A stretch of 64,000 nt of DNA from the NCBI RefSeq assembly GCF_900148495.1, contig NZ_FTRU01000008.1, positions 1,612,001-1,676,000 of the forward strand, given 5' to 3'. Made by a program: the position numbers and the translations under genes. This document shows, in pieces, positions 47,093 through 55,134 of the stretch. Below the pieces are notes generated by a model, which saw only the letters and a list, made by a program, of their open reading frames with translations, did not search any database and was not told the DNA's origin. This DNA is from Negativibacillus massiliensis. Its GTDB lineage: Bacteria > Bacillota > Clostridia > Oscillospirales > Ruminococcaceae. The first letter of the stretch is position 1; every line of letters starts with the position of its first letter.

Positions 47093-49792
47093 CTAATCTT
47101 TAAATCTTAAAATACGTACAGCGTTGAGTACGGTAATAATGGATACACCGACATCTGCAAACACTGCCATCCACATATTGGCAAATCCTGCGATACCAAG
47201 TGCAAATACTGCCAGCTTGATAATCAGAATAAACCAGATGTTGAAGTGAACTACCGACAATGCTCTTCGGCTGATCTTGATTGCACTGGTCAGAGAAGTA
47301 AGCTTTTCGCCCATCAAAACGGCGTCTGCTGCTTCGATGGCTGCATCAGTTCCCATTCCCATCGCAATACCGACATCTGCGGCTGCAAGAACCGGTGCAT
47401 CGTTGATTCCATCACCAACAAAAATTACCTTATTGCCTTGTGCTTTGAGCTTCTGCAATTCGGTCAGCTTATCCTGAGGAAGCAGATCGGTGCGCATCTC
47501 GTCTACGCCACATTTTTCTTTCACTCTCTGGGCAGACAGAGCGCTGTCTCCGGTAAGCATAACTGTTTTTTCGATACCGGACTGTTTCCACTGCGCAATT
47601 GCTTTTGCTGCTTCCTCTCTTGGACGGTCAGACAAAATAACATAGCCAAGAACTTTTCCGTCATATGCGGTATAAACGTTTGCTTTTGGCAGATTGGAAG
47701 TATCAATTCCATCTTCTTCCAACAGACGCAGGGAACCGCAAAGCAAGGTCTTTTCCTGATAGGTCATCCGGATTCCCTTTCCTGCAATCTCCTTCACGTC
47801 TGCTGCCTGCTCTGTTTGAGAAACTTTTGGAAGCGCTTTTAAAACAGCCTGTGCAATCGGATGTGCACTGTAACCTTCCGCAAGAGCGGTAAGCTGCTCA
47901 AACTGCTGCTGTTCTTCTGGAATCAATGCCTGTGCACTGGAAACTTCCAGCTCTCCGGTTGTCAGTGTTCCGGTTTTATCCAGTACAACTGCTTTTGCCT
48001 TTGCAAGGGGCTCCAAGAACTTGGTTCCTTTTACCAAAACACCCTGTTTGGAAATTGCCCCTACACCAGAATACAGCCCCAGAGGAACCGAGATGACCAG
48101 CGCACATGGACAGGACGCAACCAGAAATACCAGAGAACGCATAATCCATTCCTTCAGAGTACCAACTCCCAGAATTGGAGGCAAAAAAGCAACCAGAACT
48201 GCACACACTACCACTAAAGGAGTATAAACCTTTGCAAATCGGGTAATCAGTTTTTCAGTGTGACCTTTTTGTGCAGAGGATTCTTCCACCAGACGGATCA
48301 TACGGCTGGCAGTAGAGTCCTCAAAGGCAGATTTTGCGCGAATCTTCAGCACTGCAGACAGGTTTACCGAACCGGAAAGAACGGTATCACCTGGACGAAC
48401 ACCAACTGCAATTGCCTCACCGGTCAAAGCAGACTGGTCCATCGAGCTTTCGCCATCTTCAATGATACCATCGACTGGAATACGATCACCCACACGTACC
48501 AGAAGCAGATTGCCCGGACGGATGCGGGAAGAAGGAATTTCCTTGGTGCTTCCGTCTTCCATGAGGAGATTTGCCTTCTGCGGACGGATGTTCACAACTT
48601 CTGCAATATCGTGACGGCTCTTCTTGACTGCTTTTTCTTCCAGAATCTCACCCAGAGAATACAGGACAACAACCATTACTGCTTCAAAATATTCACCCAG
48701 TAAAAATGCCGCTACTACTGCAATCGCCATCAGGACATTTTCATCCAGACTCTTTCTCTTTAAACTCTTACCGGCTTTGCAGATCAGATCCCAGCCCCAT
48801 GCCAGAATGGTAATGAGACTGATACAAAATGCTGCCCACATCGGAACTTCGAGCAACTCAGAGGAGAGCAATGCCGCTGCTGCCAGAACAATTTTACCAA
48901 CAGTTTTCCATTTTCCGCTCTTTTCTTCTGTCGGCTCTTCTTCCTCTTCATGATGGGAAGCCGATGGATTTTCCAGCTGGCACATTGCGCAGCCACAACT
49001 TTCTCCATCATGGTGATGATGCTCCCCATGCTCATGTCCACCTTTGTGAGAATGTCCACCCAAAACATCTTCCAGCTGACACATTGCACAGCCGCAGCTT
49101 TCTCCATCGTGATGATGGTGTTTTTCATGACCATGGTCGTGCCCACAGCTGCAAGCTTCGTGGGTATGTTCATGGTTATGTCCACAACCACAGCCTTCGT
49201 GGGTATGCTCATGCTCATGTCCACAAGCGCAGTTTTCGTGAGTATGCTCGTGATCGTGTCCACAGCCGCAACCTTCGTGGGTGTGTTCATGGTTATGTCC
49301 ACAACCACAACCTTCGTGGGTGTGTTCGTGATCATGTCCACAACCGCAGCCTTCGTGGGTGTGTTCATGGTCATGTCCACAACCACAAGCTTCGTGGGTA
49401 TGTTCGTGGTCGTGTCCACAGCTACAAGCTTCGTGGGTATGCTCGTGATCGTGTCCACAACCGCAGCCTTCGTGGGTGTGTTCATGGTCATGTCCACAAC
49501 CACAAGCTTCGTGGGTATGTTCGTGGTCGTGTCCACAGCTACAAGCTTCGTGGGTATGTTCGTGGTCGTTTTCGTGTCCACAACCGCAGTTTTCGCGGGT
49601 ATGTTCGTGGTCGTGCCCGCAGCCGCAAGCTTCGTGGGTATGCTCGTGATCGTGTCCACAACCGCAAGCTTCATGATGTTCTTTATCGCTGTGTTCTGTT
49701 TTTTCTTTTCCTACTCCTAATATGCCTTCCAGCTGGCACATTGCACAGCCGCAGCCTTCCTCTTTCTTGTTTCCCCGATTGTTCTCCTTCAT
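47093..49792 (-). CDS. Zn/Cd/Pb-type P1B ATPase with long Cys/His repeat region
   Basis: An 899-residue heavy-metal efflux ATPase. Core motifs: TGE loop LTGEA (about 456), CPC (561-563) in the transport site, DKTGT with phosphorylated Asp605, HP (644-645), GDGINDAP (793-800). The last helices hold IIKLAVFAL and FADVGVS, the Lys and Asp of the Zn/Cd/Pb (P1B-2) group. The usual GMTCxxC domain is absent; residues 42-225 are fourteen 13-residue units like CGCGHDHEHTHEA, and CGCAMCQLE occurs three times (near 14, 233, 266). The ArsR repressor gene is 23 nt upstream. Confidence 0.94.
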   Translation of the reverse strand: MKENNRGNKKEEGCGCAMCQLEGILGVGKEKTEHSDKEHHEACGCGHDHEHTHEACGCGHDHEHTRENCGCGHENDHEHTHEACSCGHDHEHTHEACGCGHDHEHTHEGCGCGHDHEHTHEACSCGHDHEHTHEACGCGHDHEHTHEGCGCGHDHEHTHEGCGCGHNHEHTHEGCGCGHDHEHTHENCACGHEHEHTHEGCGCGHNHEHTHEACSCGHDHGHEKHHHHDGESCGCAMCQLEDVLGGHSHKGGHEHGEHHHHDGESCGCAMCQLENPSASHHEEEEEPTEEKSGKWKTVGKIVLAAAALLSSELLEVPMWAAFCISLITILAWGWDLICKAGKSLKRKSLDENVLMAIAVVAAFLLGEYFEAVMVVVLYSLGEILEEKAVKKSRHDIAEVVNIRPQKANLLMEDGSTKEIPSSRIRPGNLLLVRVGDRIPVDGIIEDGESSMDQSALTGEAIAVGVRPGDTVLSGSVNLSAVLKIRAKSAFEDSTASRMIRLVEESSAQKGHTEKLITRFAKVYTPLVVVCAVLVAFLPPILGVGTLKEWIMRSLVFLVASCPCALVISVPLGLYSGVGAISKQGVLVKGTKFLEPLAKAKAVVLDKTGTLTTGELEVSSAQALIPEEQQQFEQLTALAEGYSAHPIAQAVLKALPKVSQTEQAADVKEIAGKGIRMTYQEKTLLCGSLRLLEEDGIDTSNLPKANVYTAYDGKVLGYVILSDRPREEAAKAIAQWKQSGIEKTVMLTGDSALSAQRVKEKCGVDEMRTDLLPQDKLTELQKLKAQGNKVIFVGDGINDAPVLAAADVGIAMGMGTDAAIEAADAVLMGEKLTSLTSAIKISRRALSVVHFNIWFILIIKLAVFALGIAGFANMWMAVFADVGVSIITVLNAVRILRFKD
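49118..49669 (-). repeat. Coding tandem repeat, 39-bp unit, about 14 copies
   Basis: Each 39-bp unit encodes 13 residues of the type A/G/N-C-G/S-C-G-H-D-H-E-H-T-H-E. Unit 3 has a two-residue insertion and unit 14 is diverged. Units 4-6 and 7-9 repeat the same Ser/Gly variant order and are nearly identical in DNA, so a 117-bp block was duplicated recently. Confidence 0.93.
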
Positions 49793-49815
49793 CGCACAAT
49801 TCCCTCCAAAGAATC

Positions 49816-50193
49816 CTACTGGTGGCGAACGTGCTCCATACCCTGTGCTAAAATGGTAGCAACGTGTTCATCGTCCAGCGAGTAGAAAACCGATTTTCCT
49901 TCCCTGCGGTTTTTAACCAGATGGCTTGCACGAAGCAGGCGAAGCTGGTGAGATACCGCCGACTGGGAAATGCCAAGCAGATCGCTGAGATCACATACAC
50001 ACACTTCCTGACCAAGTAAAGCTGCCAGCAGCTTTAAACGGGTCGGGTCTCCAAACATTTTAAACAGCTCTGCGGCGGTTTCCATCTCCTGCTGGGTCGG
50101 CATCCGATTTTTCAGATATTCCAACTGGTGCTGATGGTTACCTTCGCATACTTCAACTTCTTCTATCGATTGTTTTTCAGAAATATTTCGCAT
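49816..50193 (-). CDS. ArsR/SmtB-family metal-responsive repressor (CadC/CzrA-like)
   Basis: A 125-residue winged-helix repressor that should leave DNA on metal binding. The recognition helix is ISQSAVSHQLRLLRAS. Both known metal sites seem present: alpha-3 Cys65 and Cys67 in CVCDL (with Cys16 near the N-terminus), and alpha-5 Asp108-x-His110, His121 and His124 (D-x-H-x10-H-x2-H). The ATG at 50193 follows AAAGGA; the longer frame to 50385 runs across the promoter. It is co-transcribed with the ATPase. Confidence 0.92.
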   Translation of the reverse strand: MRNISEKQSIEEVEVCEGNHQHQLEYLKNRMPTQQEMETAAELFKMFGDPTRLKLLAALLGQEVCVCDLSDLLGISQSAVSHQLRLLRASHLVKNRREGKSVFYSLDDEHVATILAQGMEHVRHQ

Positions 50194-50229
50194 TGTTTTT
50201 TCCTTTCTGTTCTGGAAATCCCGCTCAAT

Positions 50230-50249
50230 ATATGAGCAATCATTCATAT
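50230..50249. promoter_or_regulatory. ArsR-type operator, proximal
   Basis: ATATGAGCAATCATTCATAT, an imperfect dyad of the SmtB/CzrA TGA-N8-TCA type, located at the expected transcription start. Confidence 0.7.
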
Positions 50250-50259
50250 GTTTGAGTCT

Positions 50260-50288
50260 ATCATATCCTATTTTATAGAAAAAATCAA
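50260..50288 (-). promoter_or_regulatory. Promoter of the arsR-ATPase operon
   Basis: On the minus strand -35 TTGATT (50283-50288), 17-nt spacer, -10 TATGAT (50260-50265). The proximal operator lies 10 bp downstream of the -10. Confidence 0.75.
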
Positions 50289-50365
50289 TCGATATTTCTG
50301 CACAATCTCTTCCAGATGTTTTCCTGTTTTTTTGCTTTTGAAGTGGTTGAGTCCGCTTTCTGCTA

Positions 50366-50389
50366 ACATATGAACAGTTATTCATATGT
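50366..50389. promoter_or_regulatory. ArsR-type operator, distal
   Basis: ACATATGAA-CAGTTA-TTCATATGT, a near perfect 24-bp palindrome with the ArsR/SmtB TGAACAGTTATTCA core, about 80 bp upstream of the -35 box. Confidence 0.75.
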
Positions 50390-50461
50390 TTCTGGTATCA
50401 GGATAGCACAGTTCCCCTTTCCTGTCAATATGCTTTTTGAGAAAACATCATCTTCCCTAAC

Positions 50462-50494
50462 AAAAAGAGGCACAGTTATCCTGTGCCTCTTTTT
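50462..50494 (-). terminator. Intrinsic terminator of spoIID
   Basis: AAAAAGAGGCACAG with CTGTGCCTCTTTTT. Confidence 0.88.
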
Positions 50495-50495
50495 A

Positions 50496-51536
50496 TCATG
50501 CCCTCTCGACTAAAGTTGCACCGCTGTAATAGTGCTCTAAAATCTCCTGATATGTTTTTCCCTGACGTGCAAGATAATCTGCGCCGTACTGGCTCAAACC
50601 AACACCGTGTCCATATCCTGTCGTCGTGAAGGTAAAGGTTTCTCCATCAAAGGAAAAATCAAAATCAGAAGAACGCAGCCCCAACAACTCCCGAAATTCA
50701 ATCCCACTCATTTGAGCATCTCCCACCCGCATCAAAGTCACATATCCGGAGCCGGAGCGTTCCAGAATACTCAGCCATCCAGAAGGGTCCTGCGAAAGAT
50801 TTGGCGTCGGCTGATAGGTTTCCAGCAGCTTTTTAAGCTCATCTTTTGAAAAAGTAACTGTTTTCTGATAACCCTGGGCATGAATATCTCCGGAGCTGTC
50901 CACTGGAACCAGATAGGACAGTTCATTTCCCCAGACGTTTTCCGCAGATTCGGTGGTGCCGGAACTGATTGCATGATAGGCTGCCACAATCGGTTGATTT
51001 TGGCTATCCACCATGATCTCCTGCCACACCTCTTCGGCAGCGCGGCTGATTTTCGTCCAGTACTCGGTAAAATAGTCGCCAAACCGTTCTTTTGCCTGTT
51101 CTTCGGTCACATAGCCCTGCCAGTTTTGCGGATCAGCGGAAAAATCATAGGCCTGTCCGCTCTGTTTTGCTGCCTGCTGGCAGTAGAGGGCCCAGGTGTG
51201 TGCGCTGACTGCCTGTGCCTTGAGTGCTTCTGAATCAAAGGTTGCGGGCATCTCAGAGCAAAGTGCTCCGGTCACATATTCTTTTACCGGAACCGTCTCG
51301 ATCTCACCGGTCGTCCGATTTAAAATCCGAAAGGGTTCCCAATCGGTCTGCTCAGCTTCCTGCTGCTCTGTCTCTTCTTTTTCTTCTTCAGGTATAACCG
51401 GCTGCATCTGTTGCGACTGTTCCATCGCAGACGGTGTATAATCCTGCTCCTCCCGATGAAACAAAACAGGCAGCACAATCAGACAAAACATCAGGCACAA
51501 AGTTTCCAAAACAATCCAGATAATCCTCCCTCGCAT
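50496..51536 (-). CDS. spoIID: Stage II sporulation protein D, cell-wall lytic transglycosylase
   Basis: A 346-residue protein with an N-terminal membrane anchor (about 6-25), a Glu/Gln-rich linker (EEEKEETEQQEAEQ), and the SpoIID domain: VPVKEYVTGALCSEMPATFDSEALKAQAVSAHTWAL includes the catalytic Glu. The C-terminal FTFTTTGYGHGVGLSQYGADYLA is the family signature. SpoIID degrades peptidoglycan during engulfment of the forespore, so the organism should form endospores. Confidence 0.93.
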   Translation of the reverse strand: MRGRIIWIVLETLCLMFCLIVLPVLFHREEQDYTPSAMEQSQQMQPVIPEEEKEETEQQEAEQTDWEPFRILNRTTGEIETVPVKEYVTGALCSEMPATFDSEALKAQAVSAHTWALYCQQAAKQSGQAYDFSADPQNWQGYVTEEQAKERFGDYFTEYWTKISRAAEEVWQEIMVDSQNQPIVAAYHAISSGTTESAENVWGNELSYLVPVDSSGDIHAQGYQKTVTFSKDELKKLLETYQPTPNLSQDPSGWLSILERSGSGYVTLMRVGDAQMSGIEFRELLGLRSSDFDFSFDGETFTFTTTGYGHGVGLSQYGADYLARQGKTYQEILEHYYSGATLVERA

Positions 51537-51740
51537 CTTGGATTCTCCTTTCCGTTATAATCTCTGCATCCAGTATATGTGGCACTTGCTTCTCTTTATG
51601 CTCCCTGTTTTACTTTTTGGTTGCTTTCACTCCCGAAAACACCCTATACAAAAAATCAAAAACATGGTAAAATAACAAAAGCGTTGTCCTGCTTTATAAA
51701 GGGCAATTACTGATATCAAACGGAAAGAGGTTTTACTGCT

Positions 51741-52526
51741 TTGAATATTTCCAAAATTCTTTTTGTCATCGGCGCTATTGTCTGCCTGCCTTTATATGGA
51801 TTTTTGTGTATCACCAATCTGGACCCGACCACTGGATTTTTTAGTTCCAGCAACCTGCTCACCACTGTCTTTTACGGAGTGTTAATTGCAGTTCCGGTGC
51901 TGATTATTCTGCTTTCTACTGTAATCCAGAAACGTTTTGCTTTTTCCATCTCAAATTCCAGAATGCTCGGTGTCCTGTCCCTTTTAATGGGCGCTTTGAT
52001 GATTGCAAGCGGTGTGATTCATCTGATGAATCTGCTCTCATCCGCTTTCTCCGCTGTCATGTTCTCTACCCTGATTATTACTGCCCTTCAGATTGTAATG
52101 GCGGCTCTGAGCGGAATTGTTTTTTTGCATCTCGGTATCTGCTACTTTAAAGAAAACATTTCCAACCGCGGATCTCTTACCTTTTTGTTCCCACTTGTCT
52201 GGGCGCTCATTGCCTGTGTTGAGATGTTCCGCGACTATCCACAGATTGCCGGTATGCCAGAACGTACCCTTTATCTGCTGTGTCTGCTGAGCTTTACCCT
52301 CTTCCTGATGGGTCAGAGCCGCATCTTGAGCGATGTCGACTTTATCAAGGGAGTTCGCTGGATTAATGCTTTTGGCATGTGTGCTGCACTGTTCGGACTT
52401 ACCATGACTGCCGGCGAGATTGCCGCATTTTCTTCGATGAGCCTGCCTGTCTTCGATGTGCTGCTGGCATTCATCCTTTCTCTGTACTGCTTGGCATTTT
52501 CCTTTAACACTTACATTGAAAAATAA
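51741..52526 (+). CDS. Hypothetical polytopic membrane protein
   Basis: A 261-residue protein with about seven hydrophobic segments spread over its whole length (for example ILFVIGAIVCLPLYGFLC and LIIALLST-like stretches). TTG at 51741 is the likely start, with AAAGAGG about 11 nt upstream. No family recognised. It is divergent from spoIID. Confidence 0.65.
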   Translation: MNISKILFVIGAIVCLPLYGFLCITNLDPTTGFFSSSNLLTTVFYGVLIAVPVLIILLSTVIQKRFAFSISNSRMLGVLSLLMGALMIASGVIHLMNLLSSAFSAVMFSTLIITALQIVMAALSGIVFLHLGICYFKENISNRGSLTFLFPLVWALIACVEMFRDYPQIAGMPERTLYLLCLLSFTLFLMGQSRILSDVDFIKGVRWINAFGMCAALFGLTMTAGEIAAFSSMSLPVFDVLLAFILSLYCLAFSFNTYIEK

Positions 52527-52535
52527 TTTTTCTGC

Positions 52536-52578
52536 ATAAAAAAACTCCAGCCCTGTCAGTAGGGCTGGAGTTTTTTAT
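52536..52578. terminator. Bidirectional intrinsic terminator
   Basis: AAAAAACTCCAGCCCT with AGGGCTGGAGTTTTTT between convergent genes. Confidence 0.92.
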
Positions 52579-52582
52579 ATTC

Positions 52583-53242
52583 TTATTTTTTAGGAACGGC
52601 GGATGTCAGAGAAAGTGTGGACAGAACCTGTTGGATATAAACAATCTGCTGACGCAGTGTCTGACCATTAACTGCCTCACTTGCAGTATTCAGGTAATCC
52701 AGCATACGTTTTTGTTCTTCCTTTTCCACATACTCTCCCAAATGATGACTACGGTCAAGCAAGGTCAGGAGCGCTGCGGAGTTATCACTGAGTTTTCCCT
52801 TGCCGTTAAACTCTTTTTTCATCTTTTCTATGATGGTATCCACTGCTTCACGATCCGGACGATATCCTTTTTTGGAAAGCAGTCCTGCTTTGCAGCGCTC
52901 AGCAACTTCCTTTTCACAAAGGCTATCACCCAGTGAACAGAAAAGCTCCTGAAATTTTTTGTCGGTTAAAGAGATGTTGTACGCATCAAGCATTTTGATG
53001 ATTTTGATCGGGCTTTTTTCATACAGAAAGTCATATAGAGGCTTAAAGTAAGAAAGTCTTTCCGGCAATGGTTTTACCACCCGGATTTGTTTCTGTTCCA
53101 CCTTGATGCAGCCATCCAGACGCATTTCCAGAACACAGGCAGCAAGCAGGCAGACTCTCTTCTCTGCGGTGTAGCCTTTGAGCACTCCCTTTTCATTGAG
53201 AATGCACAGAAGATATTGCTGACAAATAGATAATGGTTTCAA
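52583..53242 (-). CDS. GPP34-like protein (Golgi phosphoprotein 3 fold), tentative
   Basis: A 219-residue soluble helical protein. SICQQYLLCILNEKGVLKGYTAEKRVCLLAACVLEM near the start matches the opening of bacterial GPP34 domain proteins (helix, then LAAxxLxELxxxGxI-type segment, here LEMRLDGCIKVEQ). Family assignment is from pattern memory. Function unknown. It lies 21 nt downstream of larC1 and may be in the same transcript. Confidence 0.5.
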   Translation of the reverse strand: MKPLSICQQYLLCILNEKGVLKGYTAEKRVCLLAACVLEMRLDGCIKVEQKQIRVVKPLPERLSYFKPLYDFLYEKSPIKIIKMLDAYNISLTDKKFQELFCSLGDSLCEKEVAERCKAGLLSKKGYRPDREAVDTIIEKMKKEFNGKGKLSDNSAALLTLLDRSHHLGEYVEKEEQKRMLDYLNTASEAVNGQTLRQQIVYIQQVLSTLSLTSAVPKK

Positions 53243-53263
53243 AAAGATTCCTCCTGTTACAGA

Positions 53264-54163
53264 CTAGTCGCGGATGAGGAAAGCGCGGAGGATATTTGCG
53301 GTGGCAAAATCTTTCTTGCCTGCTCCCAGGCCAATCTTTTCAATGACAAAAGATTCTGGCAGTTTGCCGCCTTTGGACAGATATGCCGCGATAGCAGCTC
53401 CAGTCGGGGTAATCATCTCACCGCGGGTCTGAGTAAGACGCAGGCGCAGTGCATTGTCTGCTGCGATGTTGACTACGGCAGGAACCGGTACCGGCATCAA
53501 TCCATGCTGGCAGTGAACATAGCCGCAGCCTTCATACAGATCAGATACAACCGCCTCGGTAATATCCAGATTATCCAAGCAAATAGCTGCCGAAACAATA
53601 TCTACAATCGAGTCAACTGCACCCACTTCATGGAAGTGAACCTGATCCTCTGCAATTCCATGTGCCTTGGATTCAGCAGCTGCAATGATTCGGAAAATAT
53701 CTTTCGCTGTCTGTTTTGCCCGATCGCTGATTTTCGACTGGTCGATGATGGCAAAGATATCCCCAATATTCCGGTGTACATGATCATGGTGATGATGGTG
53801 CTCATGATCGTGGTCGTGATGATGCTCGTGATCATGGTCATGATGGTGCTCGTGATCATGGTCATGATGATGCTCATGTTCGTGGTCATGTTCGTGGTCG
53901 TGATGATGCTCATGATCATGGTCGTGATGGTGCTCGTGATCATGGTCATGATGATGCTCCGGCTCATCCAGAATAACGTCAAAATCGCAGGCATCGATAC
54001 CATTTTTCTTTACTCTACCGATTTTCAGCTGGTAACCAGGCAGATTTAAACTTTCCAGTCCTTCCAGCAACACCTGCTGGTCTGCCCCCAGGTCAAGCAG
54101 TGCTGCAACGGTCATATCTCCGCTGATGCCGGAGTAACATTCCAGATAAAGTTTGTTTGGCAT
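53264..54163 (-). CDS. larC: LarC1, nickel insertion protein for the nickel-pincer cofactor, with His-rich loop
   Basis: A 299-residue LarC N-terminal domain: YLECYSGISGDMTVAALLDLG at the start and QVHFHEVGAVDSIVDIVSAA in the middle are signatures. Residues about 69-132 are almost only His, Asp and Glu (repeats of HHHDHDHE). The frame ends at ANILRAFLIRD, just where LarC2 follows in full LarC; no LarC2-like frame is seen in the 21 nt before the next gene. LarC adds nickel to the LarA cofactor using CTP. larB is 15 nt upstream; larA and larE are not in the window. Confidence 0.9.
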   Translation of the reverse strand: MPNKLYLECYSGISGDMTVAALLDLGADQQVLLEGLESLNLPGYQLKIGRVKKNGIDACDFDVILDEPEHHHDHDHEHHHDHDHEHHHDHEHDHEHEHHHDHDHEHHHDHDHEHHHDHDHEHHHHHDHVHRNIGDIFAIIDQSKISDRAKQTAKDIFRIIAAAESKAHGIAEDQVHFHEVGAVDSIVDIVSAAICLDNLDITEAVVSDLYEGCGYVHCQHGLMPVPVPAVVNIAADNALRLRLTQTRGEMITPTGAAIAAYLSKGGKLPESFVIEKIGLGAGKKDFATANILRAFLIRD

Positions 54164-54178
54164 AAAAACATTCCCTTC

Positions 54179-54931
54179 CTAATCATTATTTTTGCAGACA
54201 AGACGGTTGATCTGCGCTGCAAGATAGCCTGCGCCAAAACCGTTGTCGATGTTTACCACTGCAATTCCTTCCGCACAGGAGTTAAGCATGGTGAGCAGTG
54301 CAGAAAGTCCGTGAAAGTTTGCCCCATATCCCACCGAAGTAGGCAGAGCGATGACTGGTTTGTCCACCAGTCCTGCCAGCACACCGGCAAGCGCTCCTTC
54401 CATTCCGGCAGCAGCTACAATGCAGTTTGCTGACTGAATATCAGGAAGACGAGCAAACAGTCGATGGATGCCCGCTACCCCCACATCATAGAAGCGCTCA
54501 ACATTTGCTCCCAGAAATTCTGCTGTCTGTGCTGCTTCCTCCGCAACTGCAATGTCTGAAGTTCCTGCGGTGCAGACTGCAACCTTTCCAACCGGCTGAT
54601 TTTCATGTTCTCCCAGCCGCAGGATACGGGACACCGGATCATAAATTACCTGCGGTACAGCTGCCTGTACCACCTGCGCCTGTTCCTTGCTGGCTCTAGT
54701 CCCCATAACAGCTGTACCTTCCTTTGCAAAGGTCTGGTAGATGGAAACCAGGTGCTCGTCTGATTTTCCCGCGCAGTAAATCACCTCGCCAAATCCGGAG
54801 CGAACCTTGCGGTGATGGTCAAGTTTTGCAAACCCCAAATCCTCATACGGAAGACTTTTTAACATTTCCTGTGCATTCTCGGGGGAAACTTCCCCTGCCT
54901 GCACCTGCTGCAACAGATTTAAAAGCTGCAT
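54179..54931 (-). CDS. larB: LarB, pyridinium-3,5-biscarboxylate synthase
   Basis: A 250-residue PurE-like enzyme that carboxylates and hydrolyses nicotinic acid adenine dinucleotide, first step of nickel-pincer cofactor synthesis. VAVCTAGTSDIAVAEEAAQTAEFLG and IVAAAGMEGALAGVLAGLVDKPVIALPTSVGYG are the signature blocks, with GYGANFHGLSALL after. It leads the larB-larC1 operon from a promoter at 54964-54992. Confidence 0.94.
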   Translation of the reverse strand: MQLLNLLQQVQAGEVSPENAQEMLKSLPYEDLGFAKLDHHRKVRSGFGEVIYCAGKSDEHLVSIYQTFAKEGTAVMGTRASKEQAQVVQAAVPQVIYDPVSRILRLGEHENQPVGKVAVCTAGTSDIAVAEEAAQTAEFLGANVERFYDVGVAGIHRLFARLPDIQSANCIVAAAGMEGALAGVLAGLVDKPVIALPTSVGYGANFHGLSALLTMLNSCAEGIAVVNIDNGFGAGYLAAQINRLVCKNND

Positions 54932-54963
54932 CCTGTAAAAATCCCTCCCAGTTATTTTTTCTC

Positions 54964-54992
54964 ATTATAGCAACTTTGCAAAGGATTTGCAA
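54964..54992 (-). promoter_or_regulatory. Sigma-A promoter of larB-larC1
   Basis: On the minus strand -35 TTGCAA (54987-54992), 17-nt spacer, -10 TATAAT (54964-54969), about 33 nt before the larB start. Confidence 0.75.
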
Positions 54993-55079
54993 TTTGAAAA
55001 GGTTTTTCATGGAAGGAAGTGAAAAATGAGAAAAAATGTGATAGAATAGGATTTATCGGGAAAATAACCGCTTTATGGC

Positions 55080-55104
55080 AAACCGGTTTATATAAAACTG
55101 GTTT
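55080..55104. promoter_or_regulatory. Inverted repeat upstream of the M42 peptidase pair
   Basis: AACCGGTTTATATAAAACTGGTT, a dyad about 30-50 nt before the first peptidase gene. It could be an operator; no regulator is known for it here. Confidence 0.35.
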
Positions 55105-55134
55105 TTCATAAACCGAAAGAAAGAGAGGGTTTTT

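Noticed and set aside
49118..49669. CRISPR-like regular repeats
   Set aside because: The period is 39 bp without spacers and stays in frame, coding for a protein repeat.
48829..49851. 340-codon and 256-codon plus-strand frames opposite the metal ATPase
   Set aside because: They are produced by the 39-bp repeat read backwards; the repetitive protein has no start signals and the sense strand has all P-type ATPase motifs.
53504..54049. 181-codon plus-strand frame rich in Met and Val opposite larC1
   Set aside because: It is the complement of the His/Asp-coding repeats (low-complexity artefact).
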